From an uncultured Bacteroidota bacterium (GTDB lineage Bacteria; Bacteroidota; Bacteroidia; Bacteroidales; WCHB1-69): DNA of 47,309 nt. The DNA is taken from assembly GCA_902786595.1 (NCBI GenBank), contig CADADB010000019.1:1-47309 (forward strand), given 5' to 3'. Shown here in pieces: positions 34,737 through 43,500 of the stretch (position 1 is its first letter; each line of letters starts with the position of its first letter). The position numbers and the translations under genes are program-made. The notes under the pieces were generated by a model, which was not told the origin of the DNA, ran no database searches, and saw only the letters and a program-made list of their open reading frames with translations.

Positions 34737-36022
34737 GTTTCTTGCATCAGCATCTCAATTTCATCCACTTCCACGGGTACATCCGCCATGAGGTCAATAG
34801 GGTTGTCGGCGACGACCACGTCGGTTTCGATGCGGACACCGATGCCTTCCTCGGCGATATAGATGCCGGGTTCGCAACTCAGCACGTTGCCTGGTTGGAA
34901 CACCCAGTCGCGCTGGCCCACATCGTGAACATCCAACCCGATGAAGTGGCTGGTGTTGTGCATGTAGTACTTCTTGAAGCAAGGCATTGCAGGATTCTGA
35001 TTATCAACATCTTCCCGCGTATATAAACCCAACTTGATCAACTCCTCGTCCATCCGTTTGAAAACGTAATCGTTGATCTTATGGATGGTCATGCCGGGCT
35101 TGAAGAGCGGGATGGTCTCCTTGTAAATAGAAAGCACCGCCTCATACACCGCTTTTTGTCGCGGGGTGAACTTGCCGTTCACGGGCACGGTGCGGGAGCA
35201 GTCGCCGGCGTAGTTGGCGTACTCCGCACCAAAGTCCATCAGCAGCAGGTCGCCGTCGCGCATCTGCTTGTCGTTTTTGATGTAATGAAGGATGCAGGTG
35301 TCAGGGCCGGCGGCGATGATGGGCGCGAACGAATGCGTGGTGGCGCCGTTGCGAATCACCTCGTAGGTCATTTCCGCCTCAATCTCGTATTCGTATTTCC
35401 CTGGTGCAATGGCAGATAACGCTCTTCTGAACATCTTGCCCGTAATCTCGCACGCCTTCTTCATCGCGGCCAATTCCTCGGGCTGCTTGACGTTGCGCAG
35501 CGGGTAAAGTATCGGGGCGAGGCGGCGGTAGTCGTGCAGCGGGTAGTTATCCTTCAACTGCTTGGCAAAGCGGATCTCGCGGGTCGGGAGTTCCTGCCGG
35601 AAACGCGGGTCTTCGGGGATGTGGAGATACACATGTTCCGACTGCACCATCACGGCGTTGAGGACGCTCTCGAACTCCTCGTTGAACATCACGTTCCGCA
35701 CACCGGAGAGTTTCTTGGCATCCTCTTTGGATAGCCGATGCCCGAACCAGACAATCTTCTCAGGTGAGGGATTCTTGATGAAGAGTACCTCGCGAAAGTC
35801 TGGGTTCGGATGCCACGGAGCGAGCATCAAGGTCGTCTCCTCCTGGTCGATACCGCACAAATAAAGCAGTTCGGAATTCTGCCGGAAAGGATGCGTGGTG
35901 TCGCCGCAGCGCGGATATTCGTCGTGGGAAACGAGCAGTGCCACAGAGTTTTCCGCCATCTCGCCGACCACATTGCGGCGGTTGCGGGTGTAAAAATCAG
36001 CTGACAAAGGTTGATAACGCAT
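34727..36022 (-). CDS. pepP: Xaa-Pro aminopeptidase (M24B)
   Basis: A 431-residue cytoplasmic metallopeptidase that removes N-terminal residues before proline. The N-terminal domain (about 1-170) is of the AMP_N type (SELLYLCGIDQEETTLML). The pita-bread catalytic domain shows the metal ligands in LLMDFGAEYANYAGDCSRTV (Asp, Asp), HFIGLDVHDVG (His), SCEPGIYI (Glu) and VRIETDVVV (Glu). The start MRYQPL at 36022 was chosen because the upstream ATG at 36043 lies within the -7 box. The last two codons and the stop are supplied by a 7-bp array (34709-34736), which suggests a replaced C terminus. Confidence 0.93.
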   Translation of the reverse strand: MRYQPLSADFYTRNRRNVVGEMAENSVALLVSHDEYPRCGDTTHPFRQNSELLYLCGIDQEETTLMLAPWHPNPDFREVLFIKNPSPEKIVWFGHRLSKEDAKKLSGVRNVMFNEEFESVLNAVMVQSEHVYLHIPEDPRFRQELPTREIRFAKQLKDNYPLHDYRRLAPILYPLRNVKQPEELAAMKKACEITGKMFRRALSAIAPGKYEYEIEAEMTYEVIRNGATTHSFAPIIAAGPDTCILHYIKNDKQMRDGDLLLMDFGAEYANYAGDCSRTVPVNGKFTPRQKAVYEAVLSIYKETIPLFKPGMTIHKINDYVFKRMDEELIKLGLYTREDVDNQNPAMPCFKKYYMHNTSHFIGLDVHDVGQRDWVFQPGNVLSCEPGIYIAEEGIGVRIETDVVVADNPIDLMADVPVEVDEIEMLMQETRR

Positions 36023-36040
36023 AATCGGAAATTTATGCGG

Positions 36041-36048
36041 CAAAGATA
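36041..36048 (-). promoter_or_regulatory. -7 box TATCTTTG of pepP
   Basis: CAAAGATA on the plus strand; fixes the pepP start at 36022. Confidence 0.75.
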
Positions 36049-36056
36049 CTATTTTT

Positions 36057-36087
36057 AGTGATTTGTGATTAGTGATTTGTGATTAGT
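36057..36087 (+). repeat. 7-bp array AGTGATT/TGTGATT (4.4 units)
   Basis: AGTGATT, TGTGATT, AGTGATT, TGTGATT, AGT between the FISUMP stop and the pepP promoter. Same family as 42684-42718. Confidence 0.93.
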
Positions 36088-36100
36088 ACACCGTAAACCG

Positions 36101-37852
36101 TCAGTCCTTCACACACCGCACAGACTGAGCGTCGCCATATTCATCGTAAAATGCACTGTAATTGATGGCGGCATCGTTTGCATGAATTCTCCAATAATGG
36201 ATATAATTACTACCACCAAAATTTGAAGTATATGAACCAGTGGAAGTCCAGTAGAAGGTAACGTAACCCAATCCACCATAATTGGGCCCTGTATTGTCCC
36301 CTGTATAAAATCCTGCAGGAATCGCACTGAAACCGGTGTTGTTGTTACCGGACATATTGGCATTGCCCACCACACAAGTGTCCGAGAAGCCACTCCAGTC
36401 CCAGCCCACCGTGGCGGCCAACGACTTAGCAATCTGATCTATGAGTCCGTCACACAGATTCTGTCCCTGTGACTCAACAACCTGGAAAAGCTGCATGCAT
36501 TCAGCACTGTTTGGCACATGCCAGCCATCGGGACAGATACCCTGCACACCTATCGGAGTCGCCGTACTACCGGACATTCCCCGCATCACCGCCGCCCAGT
36601 TGTACAACAGCCCATAGTTGGACACGAGGGAGGAATCGTTCATCGGGCAATATCGGTAACCCACCGTGGTGGAAAAGTCCTCCCCTTGTGGAATGAGAGT
36701 TCCATCGGCATACCTGGTTGTACGCAAGTTCTCACGCATCCAGCATTGCTGGCCAATTTGCACGGTATTATACACGTTCCCGTCTATGTCAGTAAGCATT
36801 GGTGCGTCTGGACATGACCATACGTCGCCGTTGGAATTGATGGGGATGGTGAAAATCCTATCCTCGCCGTATGCAATACCCAGATCGTTTTTTACGTATG
36901 CCCGCACATAATAAGTGAGATTGGATGAGAGTCCTGTCAGTTGGCTTGTGAAGGCACCCATTCCATGGCCGTCAACTGTATGTCGTCCGAAAACCGTTGG
37001 GGAAGGCATCAATCCGACACAAACGCCACGGACTGCCATCGTGTCGCCACCGTCGTCGGTCACCTGGCCGCCGCAAACGGCTGAATTGTCGGTGATGTTG
37101 GTGATATTTGCCGTAATAACAGTTGGAAACCCCAGCTGCGTGGATGAAAACGGCAACACGAAAATCTGCGAATCCGTGAGTGGCTGCTCAACACACTGGC
37201 TTTCTTCCTCCTCATAGTTGATGATGGCATACCCCACATATTGCATCTGGTCACCGATATCGAACGGTCTGGTAACCAGGCCACGGGTGTGGGACTTGGA
37301 AGTCATTGTTTCACGAATGTCCGCCGCTACGGCGCCCACATATTCAACCGTGTTGACATTCTCACCTTTGTTACACACCATTTTGATGGATGCAATTTTC
37401 CCGTTCTGATGGGCGGTCATCACGTAGAGACCAGCGTGGGCAAGGGCAACACGAAATTGGTGGACACCCGGCAGGGGTTTATAATCATCCGCCCAGACAA
37501 GACGTCCGTTCATATCGGCGATTTCCATATTCACCGTTCCCTCTTCCGGAGCCGTCAAGGTCACGTCGGCAGTGCCGTTAAACGGATTAGGGCTGTGGGG
37601 CGACAACTGTAGCGAAAGTTCAGGCACTGTCTTCATGTCCTGGATGCCGGTTCCGTTCTGTATGGTCAGCACCGTATCGGGCCTGAAGAGATATTCCTGC
37701 CAGCCTTTGGTGACATTGGTAACCGTCACGTATTCCAATTCTACATGGTGGTTACCGGCATCCCGACCCGTGAAGGTGAGCGTGACAGACTGTGCGAAGC
37801 AAGTGGATGCGAACAACATGGCAACGCAGAACAAGAGGATTGTTTTTTTCAT
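36101..37852 (-). CDS. FISUMP-domain exported protein with internal sorting-like and Fn3-like modules
   Basis: A 583-residue exported protein, paralogue of the gene at 9910. After the signal peptide (ending STCFAQ) comes the shared module VTLTFTGRDAGNHHVELEYV. The internal sorting-domain-like module (about 85-165) shows SPNPFNGTADVTL, IADMNGR, HAGLYVMTAHQNGKIASIKM and VCNKGEN. The linker is RPFDIGDQMQYVGYAIIN. An Fn3-like module absent from the paralogue follows (about 240-335; ITANITNITDNSAVCGGQVT, LTYYVRAYVKNDLGIAYG). The C-terminal FISUMP domain has DIDGNVYNTVQIGQQCWMRE, GICPDGWHVPNSAECMQL and AQSVRCVKD. Exported and probably at the surface; function unknown. Confidence 0.85.
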   Translation of the reverse strand: MKKTILLFCVAMLFASTCFAQSVTLTFTGRDAGNHHVELEYVTVTNVTKGWQEYLFRPDTVLTIQNGTGIQDMKTVPELSLQLSPHSPNPFNGTADVTLTAPEEGTVNMEIADMNGRLVWADDYKPLPGVHQFRVALAHAGLYVMTAHQNGKIASIKMVCNKGENVNTVEYVGAVAADIRETMTSKSHTRGLVTRPFDIGDQMQYVGYAIINYEEEESQCVEQPLTDSQIFVLPFSSTQLGFPTVITANITNITDNSAVCGGQVTDDGGDTMAVRGVCVGLMPSPTVFGRHTVDGHGMGAFTSQLTGLSSNLTYYVRAYVKNDLGIAYGEDRIFTIPINSNGDVWSCPDAPMLTDIDGNVYNTVQIGQQCWMRENLRTTRYADGTLIPQGEDFSTTVGYRYCPMNDSSLVSNYGLLYNWAAVMRGMSGSTATPIGVQGICPDGWHVPNSAECMQLFQVVESQGQNLCDGLIDQIAKSLAATVGWDWSGFSDTCVVGNANMSGNNNTGFSAIPAGFYTGDNTGPNYGGLGYVTFYWTSTGSYTSNFGGSNYIHYWRIHANDAAINYSAFYDEYGDAQSVRCVKD

Positions 37853-37908
37853 GACGGTTTGATTATTTATCTTTCTGTTAGAAATTAGTTATCCCAAAAA
37901 AGAGGTTG

Positions 37909-37916
37909 CAAAAATA
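37909..37916 (-). promoter_or_regulatory. -7 box TATTTTTG of the second FISUMP gene
   Basis: CAAAAATA on the plus strand, 57 bp before the start at 37852, continued by GCAACC on the minus strand. Confidence 0.65.
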
Positions 37917-37986
37917 GAAAAAAAAGCTATAGGCGTCAACTGATTAAAAAAATACAATATTCATAGCACCCAAAAAAAATGTAGGC

Positions 37987-38004
37987 CAAAAATACGTATT
38001 TTTG
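37987..38004. promoter_or_regulatory. 18-bp perfect palindrome formed by two divergent -7 boxes
   Basis: CAAAAATACGTATTTTTG. The right half is TATTTTTG (37997-38004) followed by CCGCC, a good box for the kinase gene at 38022; the left half is the same box on the minus strand. It may be an operator or a divergent promoter. Confidence 0.6.
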
Positions 38005-38021
38005 CCGCCTAAAACCTAAAC

Positions 38022-38990
38022 ATGGAACATCTTCAAGTGAACGACCACTGTTGGCACATCCTGCTCAACATCAATGCCAACGAAAAGAAATGCGAGGCGA
38101 AATGGCAACCGATTGCCGAGAAACTTCAACGGTTGGGAATCCGTTACGAACTCCACCGTCTGACCAAACCAAACGACGGAATCGTCACTGCCAAGTCGCT
38201 GTGTGAAAACGGGATACGTCATCTGGTGGCCGCCGGCGGCGATGGTACCCTCAACGAAGTGGTGAACGGCATCTTCACCTCCGGGGTCAACACCCGCGAA
38301 GTCTTTCTCGCCGTCCTGCCCATGGGCCGCGGCAACGACTGGATCCGCACCCACCATTACCCCAAAACCCCTGACGAAACGATAGATATTTGGCTAAAAG
38401 GCCAGTTCATGCAGCACGACATTGGGCTGGTGACCAGCACGACACCCGATCAGGGAACCGACAGCCGCTATTTCATCAACATCGCCGGCTTCGGCTTCGA
38501 TGCGGACGTGATTTACGATGTGACCTATCACCCTCCCCATTTCTTCGGTTTCAACGTCTATACTCTTTCGCTCTTAAAGACGCTGCTTTCCCACAAGCCC
38601 AAAGACATACAAGTATCTGACAATAATGGATTTACATTCAGCGGCAAAGTCTTCATGGTGATCGCGGCCATCTGCCAGTACAACGGCGGCGGCATCCGCG
38701 AAGCCAAATACGCGGTACCCGACGACGGTCTTCTTGACTTGATCGTCGTCCCGAAAATGAGCATCCCGCAAGTGCTGTTCCAACTGAAAAACATGCATAC
38801 TGGCAACCACATTGACAAAATCAAGGCGATACAGAAGATACAAACCACGGATGTCCAGATTTCTTCCGACCAAATATTCCGCGCCGAGACCGAAGGTGAA
38901 CTCCTCAAAGTTGGCGACTACCACATCAAACTGATTCCAAACGCTTTGAATGTGCTGACGGCCGTAAATGTTCCTCCGAAAACGGCATAG
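38022..38990 (+). CDS. Diacylglycerol/lipid kinase family protein (YegS/DagK-like)
   Basis: A 322-residue cytoplasmic or membrane-associated kinase. The N-terminal catalytic domain has HILLNINANEKKCEAKW, the nucleotide-binding GGDGTLNEVVNGI and PMGRGNDWIRTH. The C-terminal beta-sandwich contains YFINIAGFGFDADV and KYAVPDDGLLDLIVVPKM. It should phosphorylate diacylglycerol, sphingolipid or a related lipid with ATP; the substrate is not determined by these motifs. Start at 38022 fits a promoter ending 17 bp before. Its stop TAG begins an 8-bp repeat. Confidence 0.9.
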   Translation: MEHLQVNDHCWHILLNINANEKKCEAKWQPIAEKLQRLGIRYELHRLTKPNDGIVTAKSLCENGIRHLVAAGGDGTLNEVVNGIFTSGVNTREVFLAVLPMGRGNDWIRTHHYPKTPDETIDIWLKGQFMQHDIGLVTSTTPDQGTDSRYFINIAGFGFDADVIYDVTYHPPHFFGFNVYTLSLLKTLLSHKPKDIQVSDNNGFTFSGKVFMVIAAICQYNGGGIREAKYAVPDDGLLDLIVVPKMSIPQVLFQLKNMHTGNHIDKIKAIQKIQTTDVQISSDQIFRAETEGELLKVGDYHIKLIPNALNVLTAVNVPPKTA

Positions 38991-39006
38991 ATAAATAGAT
39001 AAATAG
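38988..39006 (+). repeat. 8-bp repeat TAGATAAA (2.4 copies) starting at a stop codon
   Basis: TAGATAAA x2 then TAG; the first TAG is the stop of the lipid kinase gene. Confidence 0.75.
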
Positions 39007-39048
39007 TAGAATTGTTCGATCATTGTATTTTATAGGCATTTGTTTTAT

Positions 39049-41595
39049 ATGGAATTGAACAACAAGGATTTTCAGAATTCATTCGGGGAAAAGCCATCTC
39101 ATATCAAAATCCGTGGGGCACGGGTTCACAATCTTAAAAACATCGATGTGGACGTGCCGTTGCACAAGATTGTGGCCGTGGCAGGCGTCTCCGGCTCCGG
39201 CAAGTCCTCGCTCGCGCTGGGCGTGCTCTATGCCGAAGGGTCGCGACGCTATCTCGAATCACTTTCGACTTATACGCGCCGCCGCATGACCCAGGCCGCG
39301 AAGGCCGATGTGAATGAGATCCTCTACGTGCCCGCCTCCCTCGCCCTGCACCAACGCCCCGGCGTGCCCGGCATCCGCTCCACCTTCGGCACCGGCACCG
39401 AACTTCTTAATAGCCTGCGTCTTATGTACTCCCGTCTGGCGAACCACCGCTGTCCCAACGGGCACTATATCCCACCCTCCCTCGCCGTGGCCGCCGGACA
39501 GGAATGCATCTGTCCCGAATGCGGCGAAAATTTCTACGCCCCCGGTGCCGAAGAGTTGGCCTTCAACAGCCAGGGAGCGTGCCGCTGCTGCGGAGGCACC
39601 GGCATGGTGCGCACCGTCGATAAGAGCACCCTCGTGCCCGACGAGTCGCTGACCATCGACCAAGGGGCCGTCGCGCCGTGGAACAGCCTCATGTGGTCGC
39701 TCATGACCGACGTGTGCCGCGCCATGGGTGTGCGCACCGATGTGCCGTTCCGCGAACTCACTGACGAAGAGAAAGATATCGTCTATAACGGGCCCGCCGT
39801 GAAAAAACGCATCTTCTACAAAGCCAAAAGCACAAACGTGGCGGGTGAAATGGATTTCACCTATTTCAACGCCACCTACACCGTGGAAAACGCGCTGGCC
39901 AAAGTGACGGACGAAAAGGGGATGAAGCGAGTGGAAAAATTCCTGAAGGAGGAAGTGTGTCCCGATTGCCACGGCACTCGTCTGTCAGAAGCAGCCCGCG
40001 CCCCGAAACTGCGCGGCATCGGGCTTGACGAAGCCTGCCAAATGACCTTGGCTCGGCTCACCGAGTGGGTCGATGGCGTGCCCGCCTCGCTGCCCGAGGA
40101 GATGCGCCCCATGGCCGAGAGCATCTGCGAATCGTTCCGCACGGCCGCCAAACGACTGATGGACTTGGGGTTGGGCTACCTCACCCTCGACCGTGCCGCC
40201 TCTACCCTATCCACCGGCGAACGACAGCGTATGCAGCTCGCCCGCGCCGTCCGCAACCGAACCACCGGCGTGCTCTACGTCCTCGACGAGCCCTCCATCG
40301 GACTGCACCCCTCCAACATCGTGGGACTCAACGGCGTGATGCACGACCTCGTGGCCGACGGCAACACCGTGCTGCTCGTCGATCACGACACGCAAATCCT
40401 GCAGGAGGCCGACTGGCTCATCGAACTCGGTCCCGATGCCGGCGCGAAAGGCGGAGAAATCATCGCCGAGGGCACTATTCAGGACATCGTCCGCAACAGT
40501 GCGTCCCGCATCGGGCCATTCCTCGCCCCGGAAAGGACGCACGGCTGGAGCGAACCCGACAAAGACCGGCTGTTCGAGTTCGGCAATATCCATCTGTCAA
40601 CCAAAGAGATACACACCGTAAAGCCGTTGGAGGTCGATATTCCCAAAGGGCAGCTCACCGTAGTGACGGGCGTCTCCGGATCCGGCAAGACAACGCTGAT
40701 TCTGGAAAGCCTCGTGCCCGCGTTGGAGGCGCTGACCCGAGGGAAACGGATGCCTGACCACGTCACCGACATTCTCGCGGAAGGCATCGAGCACGTGAAA
40801 CTCATCGACGCCACGCCCATCGGCATCAACATCCGCTCCACGGTGGCCACCTACGCTAACGTCCACGACGAGCTGCGCAAACTCTACGCCCGCACGCCCG
40901 ACGCGAAACACCACGGCTACAAGGCCGGCGACTTCTCCTACAACACCGGCGACCTGCGATGCCCCGTCTGCGACGGCACCGGCGCCATCAGCCTCGACGT
41001 GCAGTTTCTTCCCGATGTGGATATTCCCTGCCCCGAATGCCGCGGCTCGCGCTACGCGAAGGCAGCCTACGCCGTGCGCCATACCAACAAACGCAACGAG
41101 ACCCTCTCGCTGCCCGAGCTGATGGACATGGACGTAAACTCCACGTTGGAGTTCTGCCAGGACATGAAGACGGTGTTCCCCAAATTAGAAGTTCTGCAAA
41201 GTCTTGGCTTGGGCTATCTTACGCTCGGCGAAGAGACCCCGAGTCTGTCGGGTGGCGAAGCGCAGCGACTGAAGCTGGCCACCGAGATGGGACGGCTGCA
41301 GCACGACTCGGTGTTCGTGTTCGATGAGCCCACCATCGGGCTGCACCCGTTGGATGTACGCACGCTTTTGCAAGTTTTCGACACACTCATCAAAAACGGC
41401 GCGACGGTCATCGTCATCGAGCACGACCTCGACGTGATCCGCGCCGCCGACTACATCATCGACATGGGTCCCGGCGGAGGCGAGGACGGCGGACGCATCG
41501 TGGCCACCGGCACCCCGCAGGATATTGCCAACAACAACGAAAGCGTGACAGGAAAGTTTTTGGGAAAAACGGCCAAAGGTGAAAGGTCCCAATAA
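39049..41595 (+). CDS. UvrA2-type ABC ATPase (UvrA paralogue lacking the UvrB-binding region)
   Basis: An 848-residue paralogue of UvrA. It keeps both ATPase modules (Walker [21 protein letters not shown] and GVSGSGKTTLILESLVP; second signature [11 protein letters not shown]), zinc motifs (CRCCGGTG ... CPDCHGTR, CPVCDGTG ... CPECRGSR) and [18 protein letters not shown]. The first signature is LSTGERQR, with Thr for Gly. About 115 residues that form the UvrB-binding region in the uvrA at 29512 are missing between the first ATPase segment and the first zinc motif. This is the pattern of class II UvrA (UvrA2/DrrC-like), linked in other bacteria to tolerance of DNA-binding drugs. The start at 39049 (MELNN) is preferred to the TTG at 39040. 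It ends 2 bp from the converging neighbour. Confidence 0.93.
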   Translation: MELNNKDFQNSFGEKPSHIKIRGARVHNLKNIDVDVPLHKIVAVAGVSGSGKSSLALGVLYAEGSRRYLESLSTYTRRRMTQAAKADVNEILYVPASLALHQRPGVPGIRSTFGTGTELLNSLRLMYSRLANHRCPNGHYIPPSLAVAAGQECICPECGENFYAPGAEELAFNSQGACRCCGGTGMVRTVDKSTLVPDESLTIDQGAVAPWNSLMWSLMTDVCRAMGVRTDVPFRELTDEEKDIVYNGPAVKKRIFYKAKSTNVAGEMDFTYFNATYTVENALAKVTDEKGMKRVEKFLKEEVCPDCHGTRLSEAARAPKLRGIGLDEACQMTLARLTEWVDGVPASLPEEMRPMAESICESFRTAAKRLMDLGLGYLTLDRAASTLSTGERQRMQLARAVRNRTTGVLYVLDEPSIGLHPSNIVGLNGVMHDLVADGNTVLLVDHDTQILQEADWLIELGPDAGAKGGEIIAEGTIQDIVRNSASRIGPFLAPERTHGWSEPDKDRLFEFGNIHLSTKEIHTVKPLEVDIPKGQLTVVTGVSGSGKTTLILESLVPALEALTRGKRMPDHVTDILAEGIEHVKLIDATPIGINIRSTVATYANVHDELRKLYARTPDAKHHGYKAGDFSYNTGDLRCPVCDGTGAISLDVQFLPDVDIPCPECRGSRYAKAAYAVRHTNKRNETLSLPELMDMDVNSTLEFCQDMKTVFPKLEVLQSLGLGYLTLGEETPSLSGGEAQRLKLATEMGRLQHDSVFVFDEPTIGLHPLDVRTLLQVFDTLIKNGATVIVIEHDLDVIRAADYIIDMGPGGGEDGGRIVATGTPQDIANNNESVTGKFLGKTAKGERSQ

Positions 41596-41597
41596 GC

Positions 41598-42233
41598 CTA
41601 TCGCTTGAATGTGAAAATCTCTGTCAATTGCTTGTTTTCAAAGATATCCGAGCAAAAGATCAGTTCGGGGAAAAGCGGGAGATGATGCCGGCGACCCTCC
41701 GACAAATCTATGTGCAGTGCCTGTTGGTAAAGGAACCAAACTAATTCCGTGCAATAAAAGGCAGTCGTGTCTTCAAGGTCGAACTGGCCATCGAAAAGAA
41801 GATGACGACCATAGATATCCCGTCCTTTTTGAAGAAGCCGAAGTGTATCCTCCGGCGTAACAGGATATCGGTAAACCCCGCCCTTCACGGCGCGGTCACT
41901 GCGGAAGAATGTACCAACAGATTCCAGTTTCACGCTATCCTGCTCCTGTTTTGTGGCACGTTCGTTGGGTACGGCATGAAGCACCATCCAACGTCCTTTC
42001 ACATTCATCACCATCCCTACATGGGTGTAATCACTGCGGTGGTCAACAGTGGTGACGGCGCGGCTCTCCCTACTCTCCCCCCGACGGAAAACGAGATCGC
42101 CGGTCTGCAGCTGAACCGTGTCGGGCAGGACAAATTCCTCTACCCGACCGCCACGATGACAACCTGTTGTCAACAGGAGCAGTAGAAAAAACAAAGGTAG
42201 AAACAGCCCGTAAGCCATCTCTACCTTTTTCAT
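41598..42233 (-). CDS. Lipoprotein, YiiX/YebB-like NlpC/P60-type cysteine hydrolase
   Basis: A 211-residue lipoprotein (lipobox LLTTGC, then a polar start HRGGRVEEF). The mature part resembles the circularly permuted NlpC/P60 (papain-fold) proteins: LQTGDLVFRRGESRES, SDYTHVGMVMNVKGRWMVLH with the probable catalytic His, and FYCTELVWFLYQ with the probable Cys. It may cleave peptide or acyl bonds in the cell envelope; the substrate is unknown. The start MKKVEMAYG at 42233 leaves 14 bp after the upstream lipoprotein gene and avoids an overlap; the two are likely co-transcribed. Confidence 0.78.
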   Translation of the reverse strand: MKKVEMAYGLFLPLFFLLLLLTTGCHRGGRVEEFVLPDTVQLQTGDLVFRRGESRESRAVTTVDHRSDYTHVGMVMNVKGRWMVLHAVPNERATKQEQDSVKLESVGTFFRSDRAVKGGVYRYPVTPEDTLRLLQKGRDIYGRHLLFDGQFDLEDTTAFYCTELVWFLYQQALHIDLSEGRRHHLPLFPELIFCSDIFENKQLTEIFTFKR

Positions 42234-42247
42234 CTTTAAATGAGAGT

Positions 42248-42622
42248 TTAGATCTTGATTCTCCACTTGCCGTCAACTTTCGACAATTTGACCTTGTCGG
42301 TTGTTTCCTTAGGATCCTTGCTCAGAGTGCTCGTGGCAGTTTTTTTCACCTCAACCACAGCACTCTCGCCATCCTCGGAAGTCGTTTCGGAAACGACCTC
42401 ATAGCTCAAAACCTTGTATTCAACGTCTTTCAGCTTTTTGGCATAGCCGTCAATATCCTCCTGGTCGGTCAGTTCCGTATAAGAGACTGCTTTTTCATAA
42501 TTTCCTGAAGACAAAGCGTCGTAATAGGCCTTCACGACACTTGTCGGTGTGGAAGCGGAATTGCAGGATGCCAAGCAAAAAACGGCAACCAGCGCACATA
42601 AAATAACGGTCAATTTTTTCAT
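42248..42622 (-). CDS. Small DUF4878-like lipoprotein
   Basis: A 124-residue lipoprotein (lipobox CLASC). The mature domain (about 25-124) has the NTF2/SnoaL-like pattern of DUF4878: PTSVVKAYYDALSSGNYEKA, VVEVKKTATSTLSKDPKETT and the terminal VKLSKVDGKWRIKI. The role is unknown. It is the first gene before the YiiX-like lipoprotein (14 bp). Upstream lies a 190-bp block of 7-bp arrays and no clear TAnnTTTG box. Confidence 0.8.
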   Translation of the reverse strand: MKKLTVILCALVAVFCLASCNSASTPTSVVKAYYDALSSGNYEKAVSYTELTDQEDIDGYAKKLKDVEYKVLSYEVVSETTSEDGESAVVEVKKTATSTLSKDPKETTDKVKLSKVDGKWRIKI

Positions 42623-42648
42623 AACATTTTTATTTAGTGATTAATAAA

Positions 42649-42676
42649 GGTTATTGGTTATGGGTTATGGGTTATT
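42649..42676 (+). repeat. 7-bp array GGTTATG (4 units)
   Basis: GGTTATT, GGTTATG x2, GGTTATT. First of three unrelated 7-bp arrays in this spacer. Confidence 0.93.
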
Positions 42677-42683
42677 GAAGCTT

Positions 42684-42718
42684 GTGATTAGTGATTAGTG
42701 AATTGTGATTAGTGAATT
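42684..42718 (+). repeat. 7-bp array GTGATTA/GTGAATT (5 units)
   Basis: GTGATTA x2, GTGAATT, GTGATTA, GTGAATT. Same family as 36057-36087. Confidence 0.93.
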
Positions 42719-42753
42719 GTGTATCAAGTTTTTTGTATCTAACACCCACTTAT

Positions 42754-42835
<82 letters not shown>

Positions 42836-42837
<2 letters not shown>

Positions 42838-43324
42838 ATTTAGGGAGGAAGCCGGCGTGAAAGGTGTAGGGCAGCAGGGTGGCGACGCTTTGGAAGTGGT
42901 AGATCGGGCCCTCTTGGCCGGCCAGGATGACCTCCATGGGATGACCGAACTTCTGTTCGTATTCGAAGAGGACCTGACGGCAGCTGCCGCACGGGGAAAC
43001 GGGTTCTTTGAGCGGTTCATCCGGGTTGATGGCGGTGATGACAATCTTGTTGAACGGCACTTCGGGATACATCGCCGAAGCAGAAAAGGCCGCGACACGT
43101 TCCGCGCACAAGCCGCAGGGATAGACTGCATTCTCCTGGTTCGCTCCTGTAACAATCTTGCCGTTGTTCATCAAGATGGCCGCTCCAACCTGAAAATGGG
43201 AATACTTCGCATACGCGCGGGCGGCAGCTTCCTCGGCTTGCCGCAACAACTCTCGCAAATCCTCAGGCAACTCTTCACGATTGTCGTAAACCCGCATTTC
43301 CGTTTCTAATGTTATTTTCCTCAT
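42836..43324 (-). CDS. cdd: Cytidine deaminase
   Basis: A 162-residue zinc enzyme that deaminates cytidine and deoxycytidine for pyrimidine salvage. Motifs are YSHFQVGAAILM, the zinc site with the catalytic Glu in CGLCAERVA, and PCGSCRQVL with the other two zinc cysteines. It is a homotetrameric-type family member with a short N-terminal extension; an internal Met at residue 10 is an alternative start. A -7 box lies 24 bp upstream. The stop codon overlaps a 12-unit 7-bp array. Confidence 0.95.
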
Positions 43325-43347
43325 AAATCCTGTTAAAATTGCAGGTG

Positions 43348-43355
43348 CAAATATA
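43348..43355 (-). promoter_or_regulatory. -7 box TATATTTG of cdd
   Basis: CAAATATA on the plus strand, followed on the minus strand by CACC, 24 bp before the start at 43324. Confidence 0.7.
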
Positions 43356-43386
43356 CAAAATTTTTTTGATTGAGATAAAAAACTAT

Positions 43387-43440
43387 GACTTAAGACTGAG
43401 GACTTGGGACTTATGATTTATGACTATAACTATGACTATC
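43387..43440 (+). repeat. 7-bp array GACTTAA-like (6 units) passing into ACTATG hexamers
   Basis: GACTTAA, GACTGAG, GACTTGG, GACTTAT, GATTTAT, GACTATA, then ACTATG and ACTATC. It joins two families seen separately at 34661 and 21480. Confidence 0.85.
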
Positions 43441-43458
43441 GGTTATCGAAAAAAAAAG

Positions 43459-43466
43459 TATTTTTG
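43459..43466 (+). promoter_or_regulatory. -7 box TATTTTTG of the beta-helix gene
   Basis: TATTTTTG followed by C, 35 bp before the ATG at 43501. Confidence 0.7.
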
Positions 43467-43500
43467 CATTCTTTAACATTTTGAAGCGGACTTCACCCTT

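Noticed and set aside
36022-36043. PepP start at 36043
   Set aside because: That ATG overlaps the TATCTTTG box at 36041-36048, so the transcript would begin after it.
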